Assembly: GCA_023455425.1 (NCBI GenBank)
Contig: JAEYCM010000042.1
Location: 1 to 64,000, forward strand
Reading direction: 5' to 3'
DNA length: 64,000 nt
DNA from: Bacillota bacterium
GTDB lineage: Bacteria > Bacillota > Clostridia > Christensenellales > CAG-138
A program made the translations under genes and the position numbers. Below are positions 1-8,404 of this stretch, in pieces. The notes under the pieces are model-generated. The model had not been told where the DNA came from, searched no databases, and saw only the letters and a program-made list of their open reading frames with translations. Within the stretch, counting starts at the first letter, position 1; each line of letters opens with the position of its first letter.

Positions 1-27
1 CTATATTGCGTTTTTTGTTTGCTTTAA

Positions 28-111
28 ACCGCTATCGTATGCACGCTTATTGAGTTTTACAAAATCGAGTTGTATAGTTCGCTTAGACCGTAACCATATC
101 GTATGCACAAC
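28..111 (+). promoter_or_regulatory. Promoter of the SDR gene flanked by a direct repeat
   Basis: A promoter-like pair TTGAGT (50-55) and TATAGT (73-78) is separated by 17 bases. It is flanked by two copies of a site: ACCG followed by TATCGTATGCAC at 28-44, upstream of the -35 box, and ACCGTAA followed by CATATCGTATGCACAAC at 87-111, downstream of the expected start. The shared 12-mer recurs 64 bases apart. A related site lies before the aldolase at 1974-1998. Direct repeats are typical of AraC-family binding, and an AraC gene lies at 949-1800; that link is inference. Confidence 0.5.
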
Positions 112-162
112 ATTCATCCATGTCAACTTGTTTTTTTAACGGAGGAGGTCATATAGCGAAAT

Positions 163-924
163 ATGAATGGGATATCGGGCAAAACCGCCATCGTCACCGG
201 CGGGGCGCGCGGCATTGGGAAAGGCATCTGCGAGCGGCTGGCTGCTGAAGGCGCAAGGCTTGTTATCGTTGATATCGACAAATCCGCCGCACAGGAAACC
301 GCTGCCGATCTTGGAGCGGAAGCTTATGAGGCCAATTTATGCAGCGTTGCTGAAATTGACGCCATGATGCGATATGTTTTTGAAACGTATTGCAGTATCG
401 ACATTCTGATAAACAATGCAGGCGTTCAGATCCGGGAATGGGCAATGGATTTTGAGGAGACGAAGTTTGACTTTTTGATGGACTTAAACCTCAAGGGCTA
501 TTTCTTTGCCGCAAGGGCTGCGGCAAGATACATGAAGCAGCAGGCGCGGGGAGGTTCCATTGTATGCATTTCCTCCGCGAACTCCGCGTGTTTTACCTCC
601 CAACGTTCCCCATACAATATCTCAAAAGCTGCGGTGAACGGCTTGGTTGGCACCCTTGGCGTGGAATGGGGCCGCTACAACATCCGGATCAATGCCGTAG
701 CGCCCGGATATGTACTGACAGACATGGTCCAAAAGGGCATCAACGACGGCATCATTGACATGGAAACCAACTTCAAAGTCATCCCGATGAAGCGCTTGCT
801 GAGTCCGGCGGAAATAGCCAGCGGCGTATGCTTTCTTGCGTCAAACGATGCGAGCGGAATTACAGGGCAAACGCTTTTTATTGATGGCGGCTGGAGCCAA
901 TGCGGCCTGCCCGAAGATAAATAA
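163..924 (+). CDS. SDR-family NAD(P)-dependent oxidoreductase
   Basis: A 253-residue classical short-chain dehydrogenase. The N-terminal cofactor motif TGGARGIG (about residues 12-19), NNAG (about 85-88), and the catalytic Ser / Tyr-x3-Lys set (SSANS and YNISK, about 141-160) are all present, and the C-terminal GQTLFIDGGWS is typical of the 3-oxoacyl-ACP reductase / gluconate 5-dehydrogenase / KduD branch. The start follows a strong GGAGGAGG at 140-147. Its neighbours (a 2-keto-3-deoxy sugar acid type aldolase and a D-2-hydroxyacid dehydrogenase) suggest that it oxidises or reduces a sugar acid or polyol in the cytoplasm. The exact substrate cannot be read from sequence. Confidence 0.9.
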   Translation: MNGISGKTAIVTGGARGIGKGICERLAAEGARLVIVDIDKSAAQETAADLGAEAYEANLCSVAEIDAMMRYVFETYCSIDILINNAGVQIREWAMDFEETKFDFLMDLNLKGYFFAARAAARYMKQQARGGSIVCISSANSACFTSQRSPYNISKAAVNGLVGTLGVEWGRYNIRINAVAPGYVLTDMVQKGINDGIIDMETNFKVIPMKRLLSPAEIASGVCFLASNDASGITGQTLFIDGGWSQCGLPEDK

Positions 925-948
925 CCTCTTGGCGGACAGGCGGTGACG

Positions 949-1800
949 CTAAGCCTTCGCCACCGCCTGAATCCTTTCCCGGTATTCTTCCGGGTTACAG
1001 CCCATCTGGCGCTTAAATGTCTTGTAAAAGTGGCTGTAATTGCCAAAGCCGGACTGTTCCGCTACTTTTTTAATCGGCACAGGATGCATAAGCAGGCCGG
1101 TGGCCATTTCAATGCGCTTTTCCTGGATATAGCTGCTGATTGTTTTATTGGTGGCCTCTTTAAACAGGTGGCACAGATAACATTCGCTGTAGTTGATTTC
1201 TTTAGCAAGGGTCTGCAGGGAAACCTTTTCAGCCAAATGTCCGTTGATGTAGTTGATGATCTGGGTCACGATCGTTAATCCGCGGGAAGCCGAACTGTCG
1301 CAGTGTATGCCTGAGAAGCAGTCCCCATAAGCATACGCCATCAGTTGATGGATAATTGCCTTGATAAGGATATCCTGTCCGCTTTTTAGATTAACCTCCC
1401 GATATTCGTCCAGCAGCCGCTGGTATTTGGGAAATCCTTTTTCGTCCGTAGAGTGAAGCGGCGAATAGCCTTTGTAAAAAATATCCAGAAGATTGGAATT
1501 GTGCGTGCTGTAAGTAATGAGCAGTTCCGGGTTTACGTGGGCTACAAAGCACTCGTCTTGGCTTCCGCCAGGAATCAGCATATGGGCCGTAAACATATCC
1601 ACAATGACAATATCCCCCCGGCGTACGCTGTATTCCCCGCCGTCAATCACAAATGTGCCCTTGTTGCCCAGGTATACAAAGAACTCATAAAAATCATGAT
1701 AGTGCAGGCAACTTGCAGGCTCATTTGCGCTGTTGTGAAGCTCCCCGCCGCAGTCACCGGAAAATATATTTGTCTTTGAGAGGAATGTGGCGTTATCCAT
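949..1800 (-). CDS. AraC-family transcriptional regulator with cupin sensor
   Basis: A 283-residue regulator. The N-terminal half (about 20-140) looks like a cupin-type sugar-sensing domain, with HYHDFYEFFVYLG as the first metal/ligand strand motif. The C-terminal 100 residues carry the double helix-turn-helix of the AraC/XylS family, including SGFGNYSHFYKTFKRQMGCNPEEYR near the end. The start is preceded by GGAG 10 bases upstream. It lies convergent to the SDR gene and divergent from the aldolase gene at 2048, so it most likely controls this sugar-acid set. The shared site seen before both the SDR and aldolase genes is a candidate operator. Effector unknown. Confidence 0.9.
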   Translation of the reverse strand: MDNATFLSKTNIFSGDCGGELHNSANEPASCLHYHDFYEFFVYLGNKGTFVIDGGEYSVRRGDIVIVDMFTAHMLIPGGSQDECFVAHVNPELLITYSTHNSNLLDIFYKGYSPLHSTDEKGFPKYQRLLDEYREVNLKSGQDILIKAIIHQLMAYAYGDCFSGIHCDSSASRGLTIVTQIINYINGHLAEKVSLQTLAKEINYSECYLCHLFKEATNKTISSYIQEKRIEMATGLLMHPVPIKKVAEQSGFGNYSHFYKTFKRQMGCNPEEYRERIQAVAKA

Positions 1801-1973
1801 TATGCAGTTCTCCTTTATTGGGTGAAAGATTTGAGCGCAGACCCCGTCTTAGGATATTGGCGCATCCGGAAGTTGCGCCTGTCCCGTCCCGCGTTATTGC
1901 ACCTATACCAGCAAGTGCAGCAAGATATGAAATATACTTTCCAATACTGTGAATCGACTTTGTTTTCCCAGAC

Positions 1974-1998
1974 ACCGTAATTATGTCATATACAGCAC
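1974..1998 (+). promoter_or_regulatory. Third copy of the SDR-promoter site, upstream of the aldolase
   Basis: ACCGTAA is followed by ATGTCATATACA and CAC. This matches the 87-111 site at ACCGTAA and at the pattern ATnTCnTATnCA. It lies about 50 bases before the aldolase start and is a candidate operator shared with the SDR promoter. The match is imperfect. Confidence 0.35.
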
Positions 1999-2047
1999 AT
2001 TTCATCAATAGGAGCCCATCCAACTCGACAACAGGAGGTTTTTTATA

Positions 2048-2845
2048 ATGGCCATACCCACAAACAAAATCCGTTCGTTGCTTTTAGCCAACCACCCTAC
2101 CGTTGCGACCCGCATCTGGAGCACCTGGCCCACCACCATAGAAGCGATGGCGGTGACACGAAGCTTTGACTATGTTGAATTCGTAGCGGAGTATTCCCCT
2201 TTTACCCAGGGAGAGCTGGAAAATCTAGTACGCGCGGCCGAGCTGCATGGGATCGGCTCCATGATCAAGGTTGATTTGCAGAACCGCCATTATGTGGCGC
2301 AGCGAGCAGTGGCCATGGGTTTTGAAGCCGTACTGTTCTGCGACCATAAGACCGCCGAAGAAGTGCAGGAGACCATCCACGTCCTTAGCCCCGATTGCCT
2401 GGGCGAAGGTCATTTCGGTTACCCCAACTCCCGCTGGATCGGTTATATGCCGCACACCAACCAGATGGACCACGCCGTCATGGTACGCAATATTGTAAAG
2501 GCCTTCATGGTTGAAAAGCAGGAAACCGTGGATCATTTTGAAGCGATCTGCGCTGTTCCCGGCGTGGATATGGTGCAGTTCGGGCCCTCCGATTTCAGCA
2601 TGAGCAAGGGCTGGAACGCAAGCGAACACCAACAGGAGCTTCAGGAAATTGAGGAATATGTCATCCGCACAGCGCTTGCCCATGGCATCGCCCCCCGATG
2701 CGAGTGCGATACCCTGGAAAAGATCAATTACTATAAGGGTCTTGGCGTCCGGCACTTTTGCGTGGGCGATGAGCTGCGTATCCTGAACGCCTATTGGAAG
2801 GGAACGTGCGGCGAGGTACGCAAGCTTGCCGATACGCTGCGATAG
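2048..2845 (+). CDS. HpcH/HpaI-family aldolase
   Basis: A 265-residue class II pyruvate-type aldolase of the HpcH/HpaI/GarL family, which cleaves 2-keto-3-deoxy (sugar) acids to pyruvate plus an aldehyde using a divalent metal. Family signatures visible are IKVDLQNRHYVAQRAVAMG, the segment with a conserved Glu and Asp around VEKQETVDHFEAICAVPGVDMVQFGPSDFS (the GxDxxxxGPxDLS-like motif), and the TIM-barrel spacing. An AGGAGG lies 12 bases upstream of the ATG. The next gene begins 10 bases after its stop, so the two are cotranscribed. A role in hexuronate or aldonate breakdown is inferred from context. Confidence 0.85.
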   Translation: MAIPTNKIRSLLLANHPTVATRIWSTWPTTIEAMAVTRSFDYVEFVAEYSPFTQGELENLVRAAELHGIGSMIKVDLQNRHYVAQRAVAMGFEAVLFCDHKTAEEVQETIHVLSPDCLGEGHFGYPNSRWIGYMPHTNQMDHAVMVRNIVKAFMVEKQETVDHFEAICAVPGVDMVQFGPSDFSMSKGWNASEHQQELQEIEEYVIRTALAHGIAPRCECDTLEKINYYKGLGVRHFCVGDELRILNAYWKGTCGEVRKLADTLR

Positions 2846-2855
2846 AGGTGGAACG

Positions 2856-3830
2856 ATGAAGCAGAAAATTCTCATTGCCAAAAGAGTCCCCGTTACATGC
2901 CTCGCGCCTTATGAAGATGCGTTTGCATTCACCATGCCCGCGGATGACAACGCGTTCAGCTATGATTACATTCTCCATCATCTTGCGGACTATGACGGCT
3001 ACTTTGATATTGACACCATAGCAGATAAGCCGGTATTTGATGCGGCAAAAAAACTCAAAGCAATCGCCAACTTTGGCGTAGGTTACGACAAAATCGACTG
3101 GAAATATGCAACGGAGCTGGGCATTCCGGTTTTGAACACCCCAACCCAGGTCACCGAGGCTACAGCCGAGCTTACCATTGCGCTTATCCTGTCTGTCATG
3201 CGCGGCGTCGCCCGCTATGATAAAGAGGTCCGTCAAAAAATATGGCTCTCGCCTCTGTTTTCGGACATTAATACCATGGTGAGCGGCAGCACGCTCGGCC
3301 TCATCGGCTTCGGAAGAATTGGGAAGTCTGTTGCCCGCAAAGCCAAGGGACTTGGAATGGAAGTAATTTATTTCGATAATTTCCGCGCTTCCACGGAAGT
3401 GGAGCAGGAATATGGCGTGACGTTCCACTCCTTTGAAGCGGTGCTTGCCCAGAGTGACTGTATCTCCCTGCATGCGCCCTATGTCCCTGAAAATCATCAT
3501 CTGTTCAACGCAGAAACCTTTTCAAAGATGAAGTCCTCCGCCTACTTCATCAACGCAGCCCGCGGCAAGCTTGTGGATGAAGCTGCGCTGTGTGCGGCGC
3601 TACAATCCGGCGTGATCAAAGGCGCCGGACTGGATGTGTTTGAGGATGAACCCACCGTCTATGAGGGGCTTCTCACGTTAGATAATGTCGTGCTCACACC
3701 CCATGCCGCCAGCCTGACCATGCGTTCGAGAATTGCTATGTGCAACGAGGCGCTTAATGGGCTTACCGCCGTGCTGCAAGGTAGGATTCCCAGCAATGTC
3801 GTCAATCCTTCTGTGTTTGATAAAAAGTAG
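2856..3830 (+). CDS. D-2-hydroxyacid dehydrogenase (NAD)
   Basis: Start chosen at the ATG at 2856, which has GAGGTGG just upstream; an in-frame ATG at 2826 would overlap the aldolase. The 324-residue protein carries the Rossmann motif GLIGFGRIGKSVA, the conserved catalytic Arg (NAARGKLVDE), Glu (DVFEDEP) and His (TPHAAS) of the D-isomer-specific 2-hydroxyacid dehydrogenases. These enzymes interconvert 2-keto acids and D-2-hydroxyacids (glyoxylate/hydroxypyruvate reductase, D-lactate or phosphoglycerate dehydrogenase branches). Cotranscribed with the aldolase, it may reduce the aldolase product or supply its keto acid. Substrate not determined. Confidence 0.9.
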   Translation: MKQKILIAKRVPVTCLAPYEDAFAFTMPADDNAFSYDYILHHLADYDGYFDIDTIADKPVFDAAKKLKAIANFGVGYDKIDWKYATELGIPVLNTPTQVTEATAELTIALILSVMRGVARYDKEVRQKIWLSPLFSDINTMVSGSTLGLIGFGRIGKSVARKAKGLGMEVIYFDNFRASTEVEQEYGVTFHSFEAVLAQSDCISLHAPYVPENHHLFNAETFSKMKSSAYFINAARGKLVDEAALCAALQSGVIKGAGLDVFEDEPTVYEGLLTLDNVVLTPHAASLTMRSRIAMCNEALNGLTAVLQGRIPSNVVNPSVFDKK

Positions 3831-3894
3831 CGCGGGAAAAACGCCAATGCATTTATCCGATTGGATCCAAAGTTGAGCCGCTGACAATCGAATA

Positions 3895-3936
3895 AAAAGA
3901 GTGGTATTTGGCGGTTACGCCGCATACCACTCTTTT
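3895..3936. terminator. Bidirectional rho-independent terminator
   Basis: Perfect 13-bp stem AAAAGAGTGGTAT / ATACCACTCTTTT around a loop that itself holds GGCG/CGCC. A-run on one side and T-run on the other serve both the rightward dehydrogenase and the leftward reductase gene. Confidence 0.85.
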
Positions 3937-3990
3937 GATGCTTACAGGATTGCCGAACTCCGGATGATGCGCCCGCTGTTATCACAGCAG

Positions 3991-6114
3991 TTACTTCGCC
4001 GCGTTCCGCCCTGCAATCTGGCCGTAGGTGAAAATATCCGCAATCGCGTTGCCGCCCAGGCGGTTGCCCGCGTGGATGCCGCCTGCCACTTCGCCGGCCG
4101 CCCACAGGCCTTCAATCACGGTGCCGTCGGCGCGCAGCACGCGCGCTTCAGTATCGATCACCACGCCGCCCATCGTATGGTGCAGCGATGCCTTTCTGGG
4201 ACTGATGCAGATGTAGGTATTGAGATCCGCATCGAGCGCGTCAAGGTCGATACCCCCGGCGATGACTGCCTTTCCAAACTCGTCGTCATGCTGATTTAGC
4301 ACATACTCGTTGTATTTTTCGATGGTTGCGCGCAGCGCTTCCTCCGTAAAGGCGGGGGCGACGCCCGCAGCCGGGGTCTTGCTGGCCTCCGCGACCTCAG
4401 CGAGCGTATTGCCCACCCAGATATGGCCGCCGTCGACCATGGCCTGGACGCGCTCGTCAAGCTCGGTACCCTTGAGGAACTGGGAGGGGTTGTTAAGATC
4501 GCCGCGGCCTGCATAGATGATGTAGAAGATGCCGTCTTCCAACGCGAGGGATGCTTTTGCAAGCACATCGCGCTCCGCATACTCGTTGACAAAACGGTTG
4601 CCCTGTCCGTCAATCCAGATCTGCTCCGCGGCGTCGCCCCAGATACCGTCCGTCATCGTGCCCTTGACCGGGGAGGAAGAAGGCATCATCTGTGCGATCT
4701 CCATACCCGTCAGGTCAGCGCCGATGGCTTCCGCCATGACAATGCCGTCGCCTTCGTTGGTACCAAGGTTGGTAGAGAGCGTATGATCGGAAAGATCTTC
4801 GCCCCAGTACTTGTCATACTGTTTCACCATGGCCGCGTTGGCGGCATATCCGCCTGTTGCAAGCACGACGCCTTTTGTCGTATTGATGGTGATCTTGGTG
4901 CCGTCGGCCTGCTCGGCTTTTGCGCCCACTACCTTGCCGTTTGCGTCCGCCAAAAGCTCGGTGCCTTGGGTTTCCGTATAGATGGTCACGCCGTTTTCTT
5001 TTGCGACCTTTTCCATCTCGGGAATACGGTCGGCGCCCGATAGAAATGTATGGGTGCGCGGCCACATTGCGCCAAGCACGGTGCTAAGGCCGGTGCTGCC
5101 GTTTTCCTGCGTCGCCTTGCCGTAAACGGCTCCGAGACCGATTTCACCCATCCATTCAAAGGAAGGCAGCGCCTGTTCGGCAAGCACCCTGGCAAGCTTG
5201 ATATCGGAAGCGATCCAGCTTCCGTCGTTGAGCTGCCTTAAGCCGCCGATGTAGATCTGCCACATGTGCATGGATACGGCGTCAAAGCCCGGCATATCCT
5301 CGCCGACGGTCTTGCCCTTGTTGGCGGCATAGAACGCATTGATATCCTTTTTGACCTGCGCAAGGACTTCCTTCCACTCCGGGAAGAGATCGAGCTTGAG
5401 CGCGGGATCCGTTTCATCCATGGCAAGGTAACTGTCCATAGTGTCCTTCTGCGCCTTCGTCAGCTTCATGAGCGCCTGGGCTTCGGGGTCCACCGCGTTG
5501 TAGGCGGCGCCCGCCACCAGCGTGTTGCCGCCGAGTATGGAGCCTTTTTCGATCAGGATGACTTTCGCGCCTTGCTGTGCCGCGGTGATCGCCGCGGATA
5601 AGCCCGCGCCGCCGCCGCCCATCACGAGCACGTCCGTGTCCCAGATTTCATCGGCCTTCGGGGTTGCGGTGTACTTATTGGCTTTTAATGCATCCACATC
5701 AAGGCCCGCGTTCTTCGCCGCGTCCGCAACAGCGTTCATGATGCCATAGCTGGAGAGCGTCGCGCCCGTCACCGTGTCTACGCTCAGGCTCTGGTGTTCC
5801 ACAATCTGCGCGGGAATGCGTTCTTTGGCCACTGCCGTGATGTTTGCCGTCTCATTATAGGCGACGTATTCAATCGCCGTAATTGCGCCTTTATCCACCG
5901 TCACATTGACCTTGATCGGCCCCTGCATCCCGTGGCCTTCGCCTTCAAACGTACCGGAAATCTCCGTTGCCGGCACGGGTGTTTCCGCCGCCTGAGTCGC
6001 TTCCGGCGCTGCGGTCGGTTCCACCGCCACGGGCTGCTGCGCGCAGCCAGCGCCCAACGCCAGCGTCATCAACGCTGCCAGCGTAAGCGCCAACATTCTT
6101 GTTTGCTTTTTCAT
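3991..6114 (-). CDS. Exported FMN/FAD fumarate-reductase-like flavoprotein
   Basis: A 707-residue protein with a lipoprotein-like signal (Cys about residue 24) and an Ala/Pro/Thr linker. An FMN-binding domain (about 55-140) contains DTVTGATLSS, the motif where FMN is covalently attached by ApbE in related proteins. Then comes an FAD-binding fumarate reductase/succinate dehydrogenase flavoprotein domain with GGGGAGLSAA (about 166-175). Active-site signatures of soluble fumarate reductases are kept: GNRFVNEYAERD (proton-donor Arg region), HHTMGG, and the final WAAGEVAGGIHAGNRLGGNAIAD. It probably reduces an unsaturated carboxylate such as fumarate, urocanate or an acrylate outside the membrane as an electron sink. 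The substrate is unknown, and no ApbE or cytochrome gene is in the window. Confidence 0.9.
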   Translation of the reverse strand: MKKQTRMLALTLAALMTLALGAGCAQQPVAVEPTAAPEATQAAETPVPATEISGTFEGEGHGMQGPIKVNVTVDKGAITAIEYVAYNETANITAVAKERIPAQIVEHQSLSVDTVTGATLSSYGIMNAVADAAKNAGLDVDALKANKYTATPKADEIWDTDVLVMGGGGAGLSAAITAAQQGAKVILIEKGSILGGNTLVAGAAYNAVDPEAQALMKLTKAQKDTMDSYLAMDETDPALKLDLFPEWKEVLAQVKKDINAFYAANKGKTVGEDMPGFDAVSMHMWQIYIGGLRQLNDGSWIASDIKLARVLAEQALPSFEWMGEIGLGAVYGKATQENGSTGLSTVLGAMWPRTHTFLSGADRIPEMEKVAKENGVTIYTETQGTELLADANGKVVGAKAEQADGTKITINTTKGVVLATGGYAANAAMVKQYDKYWGEDLSDHTLSTNLGTNEGDGIVMAEAIGADLTGMEIAQMMPSSSPVKGTMTDGIWGDAAEQIWIDGQGNRFVNEYAERDVLAKASLALEDGIFYIIYAGRGDLNNPSQFLKGTELDERVQAMVDGGHIWVGNTLAEVAEASKTPAAGVAPAFTEEALRATIEKYNEYVLNQHDDEFGKAVIAGGIDLDALDADLNTYICISPRKASLHHTMGGVVIDTEARVLRADGTVIEGLWAAGEVAGGIHAGNRLGGNAIADIFTYGQIAGRNAAK

Positions 6115-6157
6115 CTCTTCTCCTCCTGTTTGTTATGTGAAATTCTTCACAAGACAC

Positions 6158-6188
6158 AGAATACACTTTACAACGGTTTTAAAGTCAA
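6158..6188 (-). promoter_or_regulatory. MerR-type promoter with 19-bp spacer before the reductase gene
   Basis: Reading leftward, TTGACT (6183-6188) and TATTCT (6158-6163) are separated by 19 bases, not 17. The spacer holds an inverted repeat ACTTTA...TAAAGT (6165-6185). A lengthened spacer with a dyad between -35 and -10 is the hallmark of MerR-family activated promoters, and a MerR gene starts 90 bases away on the other strand. Confidence 0.75.
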
Positions 6189-6277
6189 GTACCATAATTG
6201 TGTTTGTTGTAACAATCTCGTTTAAAAAATAGCAATTGGGTATTAGGACTTGCCCTGCCATTGAAAGGATCTGCCGC

Positions 6278-7069
6278 GTGAAGGAATACAATATCAGTGA
6301 AGTCGCAAAGATGTTCGGCATCTGCAGCGAGTCGCTGCGCAATTACGAACGAAGGGGACTTGTCGCGCCCCTGCGGAATGAAAGCGGATACCGTACCTAC
6401 ACAAAGCCGGATATTTATATTCTTTCCGGCATCCGCTTTTTGCGTAACGCGGGGTATTCGCTTGAGGATATTGAGCTGTTGTTTCAATCGGACTATGCTC
6501 AAGCGCTTTCCATCCGGCAGAAACGCTGCGAAGAATTGGAGCAGGAAATCGCCTACCTGCAGCTTAAGCTGCAGGCCATGCGCAAAGAATGCGACGATTT
6601 TGCATCGCTTAACGGCAACAGCATGTCCTGGACGACAAGCCCCGCGATGCTGCGGATAGACAACCAGATCAACGACTCTTTTCTTACCGGCAATCCGAAG
6701 ATTTTAGAATGGGTCGATCATTTGCCCATCGTGCGGATTTCTCCCGCATTCAGCAAGGAGGCAATTTTGAGCGGACGGGACGAAGTGCGCTTCGGGTATG
6801 CGGTTCCGCTGGAGTTTGCAAAGCCTCTTGGGCTCGACAATACGCCCGATGCCGAAATCAAGGAAAGCCAGGCGTGCCTGACGACCGTCGTATGCACCCA
6901 GGGGGACAATTATCTAAGCGCGCGTATGCTGGGATATGTGCTGCAATTTTGTCAGGAACAACATTTGGAGCTTACGGGGGACGTGTGGGGGATTACGATC
7001 GGCGTGCATAGGAAAGAGGATCAGCTTCTGCGCTGCCATCGGCTTTATATTCCTGTCTGCCCCATTTAA
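6278..7069 (+). CDS. MerR-family transcriptional regulator
   Basis: Start taken as the GTG at 6278, which follows GAAAGGA by a normal spacing and puts the DNA-binding domain at the N-terminus; an upstream ATG at 6236 is less likely. The 263-residue protein begins with the winged helix of the MerR family (NISEVAKMFGICSESLRNYERRGLV, then the RTYTKPDIYILSGIRFLRNAGYSLEDIE wing and helix). A coiled coil (about 80-110, EELEQEIAYLQLKLQAMRKE) and a C-terminal effector domain of about 150 residues follow. It is divergent from the exported reductase, whose promoter has the MerR geometry, so it very likely activates that gene. The ligand is unknown. Confidence 0.88.
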   Translation: MKEYNISEVAKMFGICSESLRNYERRGLVAPLRNESGYRTYTKPDIYILSGIRFLRNAGYSLEDIELLFQSDYAQALSIRQKRCEELEQEIAYLQLKLQAMRKECDDFASLNGNSMSWTTSPAMLRIDNQINDSFLTGNPKILEWVDHLPIVRISPAFSKEAILSGRDEVRFGYAVPLEFAKPLGLDNTPDAEIKESQACLTTVVCTQGDNYLSARMLGYVLQFCQEQHLELTGDVWGITIGVHRKEDQLLRCHRLYIPVCPI

Positions 7070-7093
7070 AATTCCGCGTCGTCCCCTTATAAT
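7065..7093 (+). promoter_or_regulatory. Putative promoter of the acetyltransferase gene
   Basis: TTTAAA (7065-7070) and a perfect TATAAT (7088-7093) are separated by 17 bases. The -35 box overlaps the end of the MerR gene. The transcript would start just before the GGGAGG ribosome site of the 7124 gene. Confidence 0.55.
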
Positions 7094-7123
7094 GGGAATA
7101 GAAAACAATTCAGGGAGGCAGCG

Positions 7124-7720
7124 ATGGAAATCATACGCGCAAGCGTGCTTGGGGATAGCGTGCGAAAACAGGTCAGCGATCTCTTCGTCGCCGGGTTCAT
7201 GCAGTGGCTGCAGTATTTTTCAAAAGACGCGGAAAAACTTTCGCGCGCCTTTGCCCATATGTTCGTGCTGGACGCTTTCTATGTGGCGCGCATAGACGGT
7301 GAGCCTGCGGGAATTGCCGCCTGCACGGATGGAAAGACGCCGCCCGTGCATATCCAAGCAAGCGAATTACGCCGCCACCTCGGCCTGATCCGGGGAAGCG
7401 TCGCGGCCATGGTACTCAAAAAGGAATTGGAAAACCACCCGTACCCTTTCCCGGTTACGCCGGGTACGGGCTCCATTGAGTTTGTCGCCACCGGCACGAG
7501 CCACCGCGGCAAAGGCGTGGCCTCCGGCATAATCCGGCATATACTCGCCAACGAACCCTACGCGAACTTTATATTGGAGGTTGCGGATACCAATAGAGCC
7601 GCTGTCAGCGTATATGAAAGGCTCGAGTTTCAAGAATTTCTCCGCATCGCCCATAAGCACAGCAAACAAAGCGGTATCAATCATCTGGTCTATATGCGGC
7701 GGGAAAAAGTCGATTCCTGA
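7124..7720 (+). CDS. GNAT-family N-acetyltransferase
   Basis: A 198-residue protein with a C-terminal GNAT acetyl-CoA binding core: IEFVATGTSHRGKGVASGIIRHIL matches the R/Q-x2-G-x-G/A pyrophosphate loop (about residues 120-145), followed by NFILEVADTNRAAVSVYERLEF, the usual strand and helix after it. The start has GGGAGG 8 bases upstream. It has its own promoter and a strong terminator, so it is monocistronic. The acyl acceptor cannot be predicted. Confidence 0.85.
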   Translation: MEIIRASVLGDSVRKQVSDLFVAGFMQWLQYFSKDAEKLSRAFAHMFVLDAFYVARIDGEPAGIAACTDGKTPPVHIQASELRRHLGLIRGSVAAMVLKKELENHPYPFPVTPGTGSIEFVATGTSHRGKGVASGIIRHILANEPYANFILEVADTNRAAVSVYERLEFQEFLRIAHKHSKQSGINHLVYMRREKVDS

Positions 7721-7724
7721 AACA

Positions 7725-7751
7725 AAAAAGCGCCTGTTGCAGGCGCTTTTT
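7725..7751. terminator. Bidirectional rho-independent terminator
   Basis: AAAAA, stem GCGCCTG / CAGGCGC with a TTG loop, then TTTTT. It separates the rightward acetyltransferase from the leftward DUF1349 gene and probably ends the 11.7-kb oligosaccharide operon. Confidence 0.9.
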
Positions 7752-7783
7752 CGTATGCCAATCTTTAAAAATGAGCGTTAGCC

Positions 7784-8380
7784 CTATGCGTTCCCGCTCC
7801 GGATATCCGCAAGCGTCCTGCGTTCGAGTGAAACATGTTGAAACCTGCGTTCGCCGCCGGTTCCAACCGGGGACTGCGCAACGAGCCCGACCTGAATGCG
7901 CCGCCCCATGGGGAGGGAGCAAATCCTTGCCATCGTAAACGTCTGGCCATCCAGAGAATAATGGACGGCAAACACATCGTCCTTGCGGGCAAGCTGGAGC
8001 CACACTTCGTTTCCCGTTATGTTTGCACCGTTCGCGTCGTCCGACCGCCCGTTGGTCATGACGGTCACCACGGCATGCGTATGAAAGTCCGTATATTCAA
8101 AGCAGGCCTTGGCCCAAAGCGCTTCATGCTCCAACGCAAGCAGCACGCACGCGTCATAGGTAGCGGTAAAGCCATGGCTGACCTTTGCCCTTAAAACGAA
8201 GTCCCCCTCCACTTCCTGATAGAAAAACGGCGCGTTCGCTTTGATTGCGCCGTCCGCAGGATTTACAAAATAATCTGTTTCGGCGGGGGCGTAAATTTGA
8301 ATGCCGTTTTCCAATCCGCAGAATCGCGCTTCATTTTTCCATGCAAAGCCGCTAAAATCCATCCGCCTTCTCTCCGCCAT
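7784..8380 (-). CDS. DUF1349 family protein (concanavalin-like fold)
   Basis: A 198-residue protein of the DUF1349 group: it starts MDFSGFAWKNEARF (after six residues that may not be translated), followed by the typical block of a beta-sandwich with FYQEVEGDFVLRAKVSHGFTATYDACVLLALEHEALWAKACFEYTD and a conserved VTVMTNGRSDDANG. The family is predicted to fold like a lectin/glucanase and often follows glycosidase operons. It is the last gene of the leftward oligosaccharide operon, after the LacI gene. A cytoplasmic sugar-related role is inferred. An alternative start at 8362 fits the family better but has a poorly spaced ribosome site. Confidence 0.85.
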   Translation of the reverse strand: MAERRRMDFSGFAWKNEARFCGLENGIQIYAPAETDYFVNPADGAIKANAPFFYQEVEGDFVLRAKVSHGFTATYDACVLLALEHEALWAKACFEYTDFHTHAVVTVMTNGRSDDANGANITGNEVWLQLARKDDVFAVHYSLDGQTFTMARICSLPMGRRIQVGLVAQSPVGTGGERRFQHVSLERRTLADIRSGNA

Positions 8381-8404
8381 TTCTAACGTATTTTCGCCTT
8401 ACGG

